This document shows, piece after piece, positions 52,716-61,097 of a DNA stretch of 64,000 bases. Each line of letters opens with the position of its first letter. The first letter of the stretch is position 1. The DNA is from Shewanella sp. UCD-KL12 (GTDB taxonomy: Bacteria > Pseudomonadota > Gammaproteobacteria > Enterobacterales > Shewanellaceae). Both the position numbers and the translations under genes were made by a program. The notes under the pieces were generated by a model, which searched no databases, was not told the origin of the DNA, and saw only the letters and a list, made by a program, of their open reading frames with translations. Where the stretch lies: contig NZ_MPHJ01000003.1 in assembly GCF_001957125.1 (NCBI RefSeq), positions 248,001 to 312,000 of the forward strand. The letters run 5' to 3'.

Positions 52716-54821
52716 TTAATATGCACCCCGAGCAAAAATGACTGCTGGGATAGTTTTAATGAGTAACCAGATATCGGTTATAAGAGATTGCTGGTAGATG
52801 TAATCAACATCTAATTCGACCTGTTTATCGAAAGGAATGTTTGAGCGACCAGTGACTTGCCAGATACATGTAATACCAGGCTTTACAGCCAGCCTTCTTC
52901 TATCTTCAAGACTATATTGCTTCACTTCAGATAAAAGGGCGGGTCTCGGGCCGACGAGTGACATCTCTCCACATAGCACATTCCAAAGTTGAGGGAGTTC
53001 ATCGATAGAGGCTTTTCTTATCACCTTACCAATAAGGGTGATCCTGGGATCTTTTTTCATTTTAAACAGCACGCCGCCTTGCATCTCATTGGTTGCTTGA
53101 AGCTTACTAAGGCGCTGCTCTGCATCTTGATACATAGAGCGAAACTTCCACATAGTAAATGGCGTATTGTCTTTCCCAGCTCTTTGTTGGCTAAATAGCA
53201 CTGCACCTTTTGACTCGAGTCGTATGAGTATTGCAACAGTGATAAAAAGCGGTGCAAGTAAAACAAGCAAGCTACTTGCACAAACAATATCAAGCATGCG
53301 CTTTAATTTGATGTTGAGTTTGCTGATGGCAAGTTGGCGCTTGCAACGTATGAGTGCTCGGCTGTTATTTATATGAGGCTCAGTGGCGTTCAGTAACTTA
53401 CAGGTTAACGCCTTATCTTCACTTTTAACCGGATTGCTTTTGGTATTACGCTTGTTGTCGCCATGGCGCTGCTGGTTTTCTTGGGCTATCTCACGCAGCA
53501 CGCGTAACAGGAACAGTGGGTTACCTATGATGTATCGTTTCCACATACGCTTGGGCTCTTCAGCCAATCGACAAACCCACTCCATACCTAACTGTCTGAC
53601 CCAGAGCGGTGCACGTATAATTTTTTCGGAGTAAAAATCAAATAAACCACCGACGCCAATCCCTACGGCGACATTAAGTTGTGCTTGATGCTTCTCTAAC
53701 CAAAGCTCCTGTTTGGGGGCGCCCATAGCAACCAGTAATACGTCGGTATTAGATTGATTGATTAAATCAATTGCTGATTGATTTAGCTCTTCAGTGGTTA
53801 AAAAGCCATGGTGAGTACCGGCTATTTTTAATCTTGGATATCGCTTTAGCATATTTTCTGCGGTGGTATCTGCGATACCTGGCTCACCTCCTAGGAGGAA
53901 AACCGACATATTGTGCAATTGGAGCTGTTCGCATAACCTTGGAAACATGTCAGTGCCATTAAGGTTGTCCTTTGGGCAGTAGCCTTTCCACTGACTTGCT
54001 AGGCGGATCCCTGAGCCATCGGCAAACACACTCTTGCAACTTGTTTGTAAGCAGCTTAGATAATCTGCATGTTTATAGGTAAGGTTGAGGCAGTCGGCAT
54101 TAACAAAGGCGTATTGAACCATGGATTGCTGTGCCTCCACCGATAGAAGCCCCTCACCTTGATGGCGTTGGCTGCTATAAGTCTTGCTTTGCTGAATGAT
54201 ATTTTTCAGCATTTCATCCATGGTGAGGTTACTCAGTTTAAGTTTAAATAGCTCAATGACTGGAGAGCTGTTTGTGATGGCTTTATTAGAGAATATTGAG
54301 GTGAAAACAATTCGACATGCAGCCATTAAATAAGAGGTAGCACCTTTTTGAGCTTGGCAAATTTCAACCTGCTCTTGAGCCAGGTTATGCTCAAAATTAA
54401 GACCAACTCTCTGGTGCATCTGTTTGAAAGTGAGTAGCCCAGGCTTAAACAGCAATTTGTCTGTTTGAGTATGAGTATTTTGCTGATTATTATTGGCGCT
54501 AAAACCTTGCTGCATGTGTGGCAGATAGAAAGTATTCTCAAGGCCTACAAGTGACAAATCCCCTTTAAGAAGGTTAAAAAGATGCGGCCACTGGCAACAT
54601 ACTCCTTCGCCCGTAAATTGATATAAGCCGACTTTTTTACCATTGACTCCAACTATGTTTACTCGCTCAATGGCTAAGCCATAACGGCACTTTCGATATA
54701 GATATTTGAGTACTAAAACGGGACTAGCCCCAACAATGAGTAAGATAGCCGTTAAACAGTCGATTGCGCGAACACAGTAGTCATTGCTGCTTGATGCTTC
54801 TATTTGTGTTTCAGTTAGCAT
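52716..54821 (-). CDS. Three-domain protein: degenerate PGT, WecG-type GT26 and active-type phosphoglycosyl transferase
   Basis: 701 residues from ATG 54821, chosen because AAGGTAGGA stands just before it; a GTG at 54896 is also in frame. Residues ~20-185 look like a sugar transferase lacking the catalytic core: a membrane helix (CLTAILLIVGASPVLVL), then WPHLFNLLKGDLSLVGLEN and KPGLLTFKQMHQR. Residues ~190-450 are a WecG/TagA domain: FVNADCLNL, SVFADGSGIRLASQ, VLLVAMGAPKQELWLEKH and GVGGLFDFYSEKIIRAP. Residues ~505-701 are a full monotopic phosphoglycosyl transferase: membrane helix, PFTMWKFRSMYQDAEQRL, SIDELPQLWNVLCGEMSLVGPRPA, KPGITCIWQVTGRSN and DIWLLIKTI. It should start EPS synthesis on undecaprenyl phosphate and add the second sugar in one polypeptide. 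Confidence 0.85.
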   Translation of the reverse strand: MLTETQIEASSSNDYCVRAIDCLTAILLIVGASPVLVLKYLYRKCRYGLAIERVNIVGVNGKKVGLYQFTGEGVCCQWPHLFNLLKGDLSLVGLENTFYLPHMQQGFSANNNQQNTHTQTDKLLFKPGLLTFKQMHQRVGLNFEHNLAQEQVEICQAQKGATSYLMAACRIVFTSIFSNKAITNSSPVIELFKLKLSNLTMDEMLKNIIQQSKTYSSQRHQGEGLLSVEAQQSMVQYAFVNADCLNLTYKHADYLSCLQTSCKSVFADGSGIRLASQWKGYCPKDNLNGTDMFPRLCEQLQLHNMSVFLLGGEPGIADTTAENMLKRYPRLKIAGTHHGFLTTEELNQSAIDLINQSNTDVLLVAMGAPKQELWLEKHQAQLNVAVGIGVGGLFDFYSEKIIRAPLWVRQLGMEWVCRLAEEPKRMWKRYIIGNPLFLLRVLREIAQENQQRHGDNKRNTKSNPVKSEDKALTCKLLNATEPHINNSRALIRCKRQLAISKLNIKLKRMLDIVCASSLLVLLAPLFITVAILIRLESKGAVLFSQQRAGKDNTPFTMWKFRSMYQDAEQRLSKLQATNEMQGGVLFKMKKDPRITLIGKVIRKASIDELPQLWNVLCGEMSLVGPRPALLSEVKQYSLEDRRRLAVKPGITCIWQVTGRSNIPFDKQVELDVDYIYQQSLITDIWLLIKTIPAVIFARGAY

Positions 54822-55030
54822 AATTCCTACCTTAAGCATGATTGCTGAATTTTCCATGTTTGCCATTACTCTCTTTCTTGAGCATTGGCGCCGCACGCTA
54901 TGTTTACTTTTTACGTCGTTTTACTCTTGATTCATGTTCAGTACTTTCTTTATACGAAGCTCTTATACAAATCTTTTATACAAAGCTCTTTTACAAGGTA
55001 CTTATTCTTAGTACTCATGCTTAGTACTTA

Positions 55031-55046
55031 TGCATAGTACAGGCCA
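55031..55046 (-). promoter_or_regulatory. Putative sigma-54 promoter upstream of the three-domain gene
   Basis: On the minus strand TGGCCTG TACT ATGCA has the invariant GG-N10-GC spacing and matches the consensus TGGCACG-N4-TTGCA at most places. The first seven bases are identical to those of the site before the STAS gene (62838-62853), and both end TGCA. Confidence 0.6.
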
Positions 55047-55184
55047 AGTGTTAAAACCCTTTTATTACAGTTGGTTGCGTTTTGGTTTGTACATTTAGCA
55101 ATTTAAGAAAGAGTGATGTTGCAGTTTGCATAGCAAGGTGAAAAGCTAAAAGCAGTGTGAAAGAGGATATGTTTACATTGGTAC

Positions 55185-55229
55185 TAAAACCTTAGTATCT
55201 AAAACTTCAGTACCTAAAGCATTAGTACC
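55185..55229. repeat. 15-bp tandem repeat, three copies
   Basis: Units TAAAACCTTAGTATC, TAAAACTTCAGTACC and TAAAGCATTAGTACC repeat in exact 15-base register. The location is upstream of the sigma-54-type site at 55031, where activator-binding sites are usual, so it might be a set of binding sites. Confidence 0.8.
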
Positions 55230-55365
55230 ATGACCTGAAATCAGCCTCCGTATTTGAATAGGGTAAAGCTAATTAACCGTAAAAAGAGCTGGTCCAGTAC
55301 CGCGAGTAACTGTTTATATTTGTCAGTTACTCACAGCACGGGACTAAAGCGGCTTTAGATGACTT

Positions 55366-55414
55366 AAGAGCTAAGAGCTAAGAGCTAAGAGCTAAGAGCT
55401 AAGAGCTAAGAGAT
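55366..55414. repeat. Heptanucleotide array (AAGAGCT)6 plus one degenerate unit
   Basis: Six perfect AAGAGCT units and one AAGAGAT. The TAG stop of the GT2 gene (55406-55408) lies inside the array, so the repeat encodes the last two amino acids and continues past the end of the gene. Confidence 0.95.
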
Positions 55415-56449
55415 AAGTGAGGATTTAACCCCATCTCTGCTAATTCTAGACTTTTGCATATGGCCCATAATGAATTGACCAATATTTTCAAATACTTTGT
55501 AACACCGAGAGGGGAGCAGCCAGAGTAGGTATGCTGCAGATAGAGTGACACAGGTTCTACCCGTTTCATCTACCAATATTCTTGGTGATACGCTTAAGGC
55601 TCTATTGATCAGTTTGATTGCATTCTTACCCTGACCATTTCGAATAGCTTGCCTTGCTAGGTATCTGAGCTGATAGGCTCGGGCATTTTGTTCATTTTGT
55701 TTCAATAGCTTAGGAGCGAACTGCTTTGCCTTGTCTATCATCATCTCCCAAGATTGCAGCTGCTTCATTATATTGGCAGATAGCCCCTCCTGGTTGAGTC
55801 GATAGAAGGTTAATGGCGCAGGGATCCCCTCCATTTTCCAATCCGTGGTAGCGACAATTCTGAGCCAGCACTCAATGTCCTCAGATTGGCGGAATCGTTC
55901 GTCAAAGTAGCAAGTGTAGTCTTCCGTATGGTTCATTGCCTGAAAGCGGATGTCATTCAACGTTTCACGGCGGATCACAGGTGCAGAGCCATTGCCTACT
56001 GGATTTCGACATAGTAGGTGGGCGGCAGTGATCCCGGTAAGTTGCGGCATCTGGTAAAAATGAATTAACTTTCCTTTATGGCTCATAAAGCTTGAGCGAG
56101 AGAAGCTGATCCCAACTTCTGGTGACTGGTTTAGGTGTTCAACATGCATCTTGAGCTTAGCTGGGTGCCACATATCATCTGAGTCGATGAATGCGATATA
56201 ACGGCCGATAGCATGACGTATACCAGTATTTCTTGCAGCGGCTAAACCTTTATTTTCTTTATGATTAACGATACGGATACGGTGATCTTGAATCGATTGG
56301 CAAAGGGCTAAACTGTTATCGGTAGCACAGTCGTTGACAATAATGAGCTCAAAATCAGTAAATGTCTGCATCAAGACTGAATGGATGGCGCTTTTTACAA
56401 AGCGCTGCACGTTATAGACGGGCATAACAACAGAGACTTTAGGCATCAT
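55406..56449 (-). CDS. Family 2 glycosyltransferase of the EPS cluster
   Basis: 347 residues; AGGAGG lies six bases before the ATG and the gene overlaps the flippase end by 11 bases. GT-A signature: KVSVVMPVYNVQRFVKSAIHSVLMQ, ELIIVNDCATDNS, AARNTGIRHAIGRYIAFIDSDDMWHPAKL with the DXD-type acids (about residues 90-96), and FRQSEDIECWLRI as the ED motif. The ~100-residue C-terminal part is helical and ends with a hydrophobic stretch (YLLWLLPSRCYK). It adds a sugar to the EPS repeat unit; donor unknown. Its end is defined by a heptad repeat. Confidence 0.88.
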   Translation of the reverse strand: MMPKVSVVMPVYNVQRFVKSAIHSVLMQTFTDFELIIVNDCATDNSLALCQSIQDHRIRIVNHKENKGLAAARNTGIRHAIGRYIAFIDSDDMWHPAKLKMHVEHLNQSPEVGISFSRSSFMSHKGKLIHFYQMPQLTGITAAHLLCRNPVGNGSAPVIRRETLNDIRFQAMNHTEDYTCYFDERFRQSEDIECWLRIVATTDWKMEGIPAPLTFYRLNQEGLSANIMKQLQSWEMMIDKAKQFAPKLLKQNEQNARAYQLRYLARQAIRNGQGKNAIKLINRALSVSPRILVDETGRTCVTLSAAYLLWLLPSRCYKVFENIGQFIMGHMQKSRISRDGVKSSLIS

Positions 56450-58112
56450 GGGAAACCTCCTGGTTAAATGCTTTTGAAGATGAGTTATTAATTTTATTGT
56501 TCATTTTGCTATTTGATTTAGTGCATGCTTTGACGCTGCTTGCAGCCTTATGAGTTGAGCTATTTAGGATGAATAGGTGAACATAGATGCTCACAGCAGG
56601 CATAGCGACTAGGTGGATAATTAAGATCCCTAAGGCAACACCTTGCAGTCCCCACTGACTGAAAATACAGATAGTGGTCACAAGCAATATGGTGAAACCA
56701 AAGTTGAGTTTTAAGTTGAGTTGCTGTTTATTGATGCTGATCAGCAATTGACTGACAGCTTCTCCTAAGGGTCTTACGAGCCCGCTTAAACAGAGAAGAA
56801 TAAATACGGGAAGGGCGCCTGCTGAGATCCATTGCTCACCATAGACAAAAGGTAAGTAAAATGGAGATAACGCAGCTTGTAGCAGCACAATCGGTACTGT
56901 GAGTTTTAGAATAAGTGATAGTGAGTTAGTGTAACGACTCTTTATCTCTGATGAGACTGGAATTGACGAACTCACCGTTTCATTATCATCCTTGTCTGCG
57001 TCCGTTTTATTAAGCTTTTTATCTGCTTGAGATTGCTTATCTTGGCTATCTGAATGAGGGTTTTTAGGTGTACACAAGTGTGAATACAGTGCTGTCCCGA
57101 AGCCCTGAACAATTGAGGTACTGATCCCGAGGCTCGCATTGAAGGCAAAGAAGTAAACGCCTAGCGCTTCTATGCCTAAGAAGTAGCCTACTAGTAGATA
57201 ATCGATATTCTGTCTCAGCGCGATGCTCAGATCGCTTAAGCCCACCTGAGAACCAAAGCTAAGTAACTTAGTTGTTGATGGTGAGCTGACAGACAGTTTT
57301 TTGGTTAATTTTTTTGTCTGTTCTACATCATCTTGACGCTTAGCATTATTTTGAAATAGCTTTCCTTTTTGAGCTTGCACACGCTCAATAAAAGCCGATA
57401 TTTGGTGACGGATAAACCCAGTTTGAGCATGTTTATGAGAATTGATAGCTTGATTAGGCTTATCAAGAGATATCATTTTGAGTTTATTTGCATAGCCTTC
57501 ATCGCCAAGGGGATTGTTGTATCTGTGAATGCCAACCCAGATAAGGATCACTAGGACTTTGGGGATGATAATGGCCCAAATACCTAAGCCAAGTAGTGCT
57601 AAGCTTGCTGTTAATATGCTATCGCCTATGGTTTGCCAAAGAATTGCTCTTCCAACAATGCGCATTTTATTTTGTTTTAAGTTACTTGCAGCATGCAACA
57701 TGCCAAAGGGCAAGAGTAAGTAGCTTGTTGCCATGAGTATCATCGGCGGGATTAGGGCTAAATCCTGATGGTAAATCGCGAGAGGCCAGCTGAGTAAGCT
57801 CATGGCAACAAATGCTGTGATAGAAGCCATCCAGTTAATCTTGTTTGCATTCGGTAGTGTGGCGTTGAATGTTTGATCATCCATTTTTATTAGTGATGCA
57901 GAGGTGATCCGTCTCGTGGGTGTGCAGATAAGCTCAAAGCAGGTGAGGATGATTGCCACTTCACCAAACACTTCGGGTGTGAGCAATCGAGCAATAATGA
58001 TGCTGCAAGCAAGCCTGACAATGCGGCCAAGCACTTGAGCTGAACCTAACCAGAATAGGCTCTTACTAAATGCACTTCTTGTTTTCTGCTGCTCTTTATC
58101 GAGTGTTGGCAT
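56439..58112 (-). CDS. wzx: Polysaccharide flippase (Wzx/PST family) with two charged insertions, third copy
   Basis: 557 residues; relatives usually have about 420-500. The start FSKSLFWLGSAQVLGRIVRLACSIIIARLLTPEVFGEVAIIL is typical of the PST/WzxC group, as is LSDLSIALRQNIDYLLVGYFLGIEALGVYFFAFN in the middle. Extra length comes from two hydrophilic stretches: residues ~205-285 (Lys, Gln, Asn rich) and ~345-395 (Asp, Lys, Ser rich), both predicted in cytoplasmic loops, and from a Ser/Asn/Lys-rich tail. It would export the EPS repeat unit. AAGGA precedes the ATG; a weak sigma-54-like sequence is 63-78 bases upstream. Confidence 0.87.
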   Translation of the reverse strand: MPTLDKEQQKTRSAFSKSLFWLGSAQVLGRIVRLACSIIIARLLTPEVFGEVAIILTCFELICTPTRRITSASLIKMDDQTFNATLPNANKINWMASITAFVAMSLLSWPLAIYHQDLALIPPMILMATSYLLLPFGMLHAASNLKQNKMRIVGRAILWQTIGDSILTASLALLGLGIWAIIIPKVLVILIWVGIHRYNNPLGDEGYANKLKMISLDKPNQAINSHKHAQTGFIRHQISAFIERVQAQKGKLFQNNAKRQDDVEQTKKLTKKLSVSSPSTTKLLSFGSQVGLSDLSIALRQNIDYLLVGYFLGIEALGVYFFAFNASLGISTSIVQGFGTALYSHLCTPKNPHSDSQDKQSQADKKLNKTDADKDDNETVSSSIPVSSEIKSRYTNSLSLILKLTVPIVLLQAALSPFYLPFVYGEQWISAGALPVFILLCLSGLVRPLGEAVSQLLISINKQQLNLKLNFGFTILLVTTICIFSQWGLQGVALGILIIHLVAMPAVSIYVHLFILNSSTHKAASSVKACTKSNSKMNNKINNSSSKAFNQEVSHDA

Positions 58113-58174
58113 CGTATTTCCTTATCTAAGATCACTAAAACTGGCTGATAAGTTTTGGTGTTAGATAGATAAGT

Positions 58175-58190
58175 TACACAATCTATGCCA
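58175..58190 (-). promoter_or_regulatory. Weak sigma-54-like sequence upstream of the EPS flippase
   Basis: On the minus strand TGGCATA GATT GTGTA keeps a perfect -24 half but has GT in place of the -12 GC. It lies about 60-75 bases before the flippase start, in the 235-base gap after the polymerase gene. Low confidence. Confidence 0.3.
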
Positions 58191-58347
58191 AGTATGGGAT
58201 TGGTGGTAATATTATGATTTTTAATGGTTATATTTTACATTGATGTCATTGCCTTCCTGCTGGATGCAGGCATTTGCAATGCCGTTTGCAAAAGGTGATG
58301 GCTTTCATCGTGTAATGAGTTGTTTTTTGCAAAATGCGAATGATTGC

Positions 58348-59601
58348 TTAATCTGCTGGCTTAGCTTTAGCGTGCGCTATACCCAGAATGATTAACCCAG
58401 GCCAGAACAGGTAGGCTAAGATCTCTAAATTCTCACCAAAGGTATAAAGAAACAGCTGCAGGAGTATTGCTAAGCCTGATGCCGCTACTTTAGATGTGAA
58501 TATTTTGCCGATTAACGTTATAAAGCTAACTAGAAATGGCAGTGCAAGGGCAATTGCACCAACAAGCCCCTTTACAAAAAGGAGGCCATACCAAGTATGG
58601 TGTGAGCCTATAGGCATATATTCCACCATATGTGGACCACGCTCGACAATGCCATGTCCCCAGACCAATGCTTCATTGGCCCACCTTTCTAAGGCGATAT
58701 TAGCAAGGTGCTCTCTGACTCGTGTTGAGCCTGCTCGGGCAGATTTTATCGCAGAGATACTCATCTCTACTCGTTCAATGGCTTGAGTTCCGAATAGCCC
58801 AGTTAAAAGGGCCAAGGGACTGGCGATAAAATAGAGCCACGGTGACCGGTGCCAACGTAGGAAGGAGAAATATCCGATCAAAATAATATAGCAAACTAAT
58901 GCCAGCCGAGATTGAGAGATTAATACCATCAGTAAGCTGGCTATGATGCCGTAGGTTTTATACCTTCGGCTTTGCTCCTGTATGGCGAAATTAAGCAGCA
59001 GATTCCCCATCATTCCCAGTGCAGGTGCCCAGGGGGTAAATAACCGCCATCTTGGTGTGCCACTACCAGGGTCAATCTCGTAGAGACTGACGCTAAAAAA
59101 CTCAGGTCCAGGTCCGCCAATAATGCTTAGTGGAGAGACATACAAAGTGCTAGGCAGCCCTAAGATCCAAGCCATTACACAAAACGGGAAGATAATCAGT
59201 GTGTACTTACCTAATAAGCATGATGCACGGTAGATGATCTCTTTACGTATACATAAGCTGCCAATAAGTGGAAATATAGCTAAAAGCGCCCAGCCTTTAG
59301 CCCAGCCAATGGATGATTTTATCAACTTAGGTAAGCCCAGTTCATGTTCTAAGTGGGCAATCACTAACGCTATAAGCATGATGCACATACCCACTATCCA
59401 GCTTAATTGAGCTGGTGAGAAGTTGAAATCTTCCTGATCGATAAGATACTTTTTCATCAAACGAAGCAGCAATATCCAGGCTATAACAGGCGCTACGATA
59501 TACATGGCACCCAAGAACCAGAAGAGGTAGGTATAGGTGATGCTATACCAGACAATTTTCTCATCTGTGTTCTCAGGGAAAATCTCTTGAGCTGTAGCCA
59601 T
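58348..59601 (-). CDS. Wzy/O-antigen ligase-family membrane protein of the EPS cluster
   Basis: 417 residues with about 10-11 transmembrane helices and AGGAGG before the ATG. The large loop contains EHLANIALERWANEALVWGHGIVERG and YMPIGSHHTWYGLLFVKGLVG, the GH-type pattern of the Wzy_C/O-antigen ligase family (SHHTWYGLL in place of the usual H-N-YL). Its placement between Wzz and the flippase indicates the EPS polymerase rather than an LPS ligase. An alternative as a ligase is not excluded. Confidence 0.8.
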   Translation of the reverse strand: MATAQEIFPENTDEKIVWYSITYTYLFWFLGAMYIVAPVIAWILLLRLMKKYLIDQEDFNFSPAQLSWIVGMCIMLIALVIAHLEHELGLPKLIKSSIGWAKGWALLAIFPLIGSLCIRKEIIYRASCLLGKYTLIIFPFCVMAWILGLPSTLYVSPLSIIGGPGPEFFSVSLYEIDPGSGTPRWRLFTPWAPALGMMGNLLLNFAIQEQSRRYKTYGIIASLLMVLISQSRLALVCYIILIGYFSFLRWHRSPWLYFIASPLALLTGLFGTQAIERVEMSISAIKSARAGSTRVREHLANIALERWANEALVWGHGIVERGPHMVEYMPIGSHHTWYGLLFVKGLVGAIALALPFLVSFITLIGKIFTSKVAASGLAILLQLFLYTFGENLEILAYLFWPGLIILGIAHAKAKPAD

Positions 59602-59656
59602 GAAACCTCCTGATAGAGTGACGAGATTCGAGCTTCTTGGAGCAAGAACCTAACTC

Positions 59657-61066
59657 TTAAGCCGTTAATATTTTCTGTAAGATTGGTTTACGGATCCACA
59701 TGATGCACAAGCCAGCCAAGGAGAAGATTGATGCAACGACCCCTCCAAGCAAGGTTAGGATCTGGGCGACTTTATTTTCTTTCGTTGGTAGTGAAGGTGG
59801 CGCGAGTAACTGCAACAGTGGATAGGCGGAGTAGATATCAGCTTTTCCTATATCCATCTTGGCTAAAGCTGAAGTAAATACTGCGGTTGCGACCTGGTGC
59901 TCACGGTGAAGGTCTCCAAGCTTCGCAGCGTCATCATTGCTGTGGGCTAAACGAATATCCCATTGTGCAATCTGCTCTTTTAATGAGCGTATCTCTTGGC
60001 TTAACCCCTCAGCTTCAGTGGTGAGGCTAAGCAGTTGCTGCATGAGTTGAGCTCGGCCATCAATATCGTCAGCTGACAACATCAGCATTAGTGTATCATC
60101 CTGATAACCCAGTAAGATTTCGCAACGCTTTTTCATTGCGTTGAAAAGTGCCTGTTGCTGCTGTGTCTGTGTGACGACTTGTGGGTGTTTGCTGCCGTAG
60201 CGCCCACCAAACTCAGCGAGCTTGGCTGTCGCTTGGGTATAGATAACCAATAGTTGTTGATAGATCTGATCGTTTTTAAGCTTAAGCAGATCCGCAGCCT
60301 GTCTTGCATTTAATGATAGATGCATCTCCAACATTTTCTGGCTTGCTATTACTCCCTGTAGTTTTGAGGTCATATTCACTTCATTATGTCTCAATCTCTC
60401 TAATGTCAGTGCTACCTCTTTAAATTGATCTAGCGAGACTAAGCCTATTTGTGATTGAAAATCGAGAATTTTTGATTGGCTTTGACTCACTTTCTGAGCA
60501 AAGCCATCAATGCCCATTTTCACTCCGTTTTCACGCTGGTGGATCTCATCCTCTCTTAGCTGAGAGAGCAGCGCTTGCAAGCTATGGTAATGCGCCCATG
60601 CTTTATTTTGGGCATCGATGGCTGTTTTGCTGTTAATGCTAAACTGCATGATACCGGTTTGATTGGGTAACTTTAGTTTAGGTTTAGTCATAGTTGATGA
60701 TGAGATATTTATTGTTTTTGCCGCTGCATCAATTAAAGTTTGGCTCATTGAGAGTGCTTTATAGTTCTCTCTTGGATCGATTGCTGAGCTTAAGTAAGGA
60801 GAAGTACTTGAGCTACTTGCTTGACCAATACTGTCTAGGCTGACTAATGCACCAGCGCCAGCACCGGGAAGAATTAGTGTCCACTTACTGACAAACTTAG
60901 TTGGCGTTACGGCTAAAGTGATAAACACCAGCGTCCAGATAACCGCTAAAGCAGCGACAGCAGTTTTGATATACACCCAACGTCTGGCATTTACCGGTAG
61001 GCTACTGCCCTTTAAAGCAGCTCGCTTTAACCAAAGAAGTTGTTTGGGCTCATTACTTTTTTTCAT
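59657..61066 (-). CDS. wzz: Wzz-type chain-length determinant of the EPS cluster
   Basis: 469 residues. Transmembrane helix 1 at AAVAALAVIWTLVFITLAV (~30-50), helix 2 near the C-terminus (ILTLLGGVVASIFSLAGLCIMW). The periplasmic part has a GAGALVSLDSIGQASSSSTSPYLS stretch after the first helix and long coiled coils (ALTLERLRHNEVNMTSKLQG). AEFGGRYGSKHPQVV is a well conserved pattern among EPS-type PCP-2 proteins. No C-terminal Walker kinase is fused, and no separate tyrosine kinase is seen, so control may instead involve the STAS/kinase/phosphatase genes upstream. The gene follows wza after 31 bases. Confidence 0.85.
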   Translation of the reverse strand: MKKSNEPKQLLWLKRAALKGSSLPVNARRWVYIKTAVAALAVIWTLVFITLAVTPTKFVSKWTLILPGAGAGALVSLDSIGQASSSSTSPYLSSAIDPRENYKALSMSQTLIDAAAKTINISSSTMTKPKLKLPNQTGIMQFSINSKTAIDAQNKAWAHYHSLQALLSQLREDEIHQRENGVKMGIDGFAQKVSQSQSKILDFQSQIGLVSLDQFKEVALTLERLRHNEVNMTSKLQGVIASQKMLEMHLSLNARQAADLLKLKNDQIYQQLLVIYTQATAKLAEFGGRYGSKHPQVVTQTQQQQALFNAMKKRCEILLGYQDDTLMLMLSADDIDGRAQLMQQLLSLTTEAEGLSQEIRSLKEQIAQWDIRLAHSNDDAAKLGDLHREHQVATAVFTSALAKMDIGKADIYSAYPLLQLLAPPSLPTKENKVAQILTLLGGVVASIFSLAGLCIMWIRKPILQKILTA

Positions 61067-61097
61067 AATCAGTCATCCTTGGTTAATTGAGCGCTGC

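Larger units (their letters stand above)
54822..55405 (-). promoter_or_regulatory. Repeat-rich leader and promoter region of the three-domain gene
   Basis: About 580 bases without a gene. On the minus strand a sigma-54-type promoter (55031-55046) would give a ~200-base leader. The region has 13-bp repeats CTTAGTACTNATG (55007-55032, overlapping the promoter), a 15-bp tandem repeat (55185-55229) and the end of a heptad array (55366-55414). A looser TATACAAAGCTCTT-type repeat lies at about 54956-54997, inside the leader. Confidence 0.55.
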
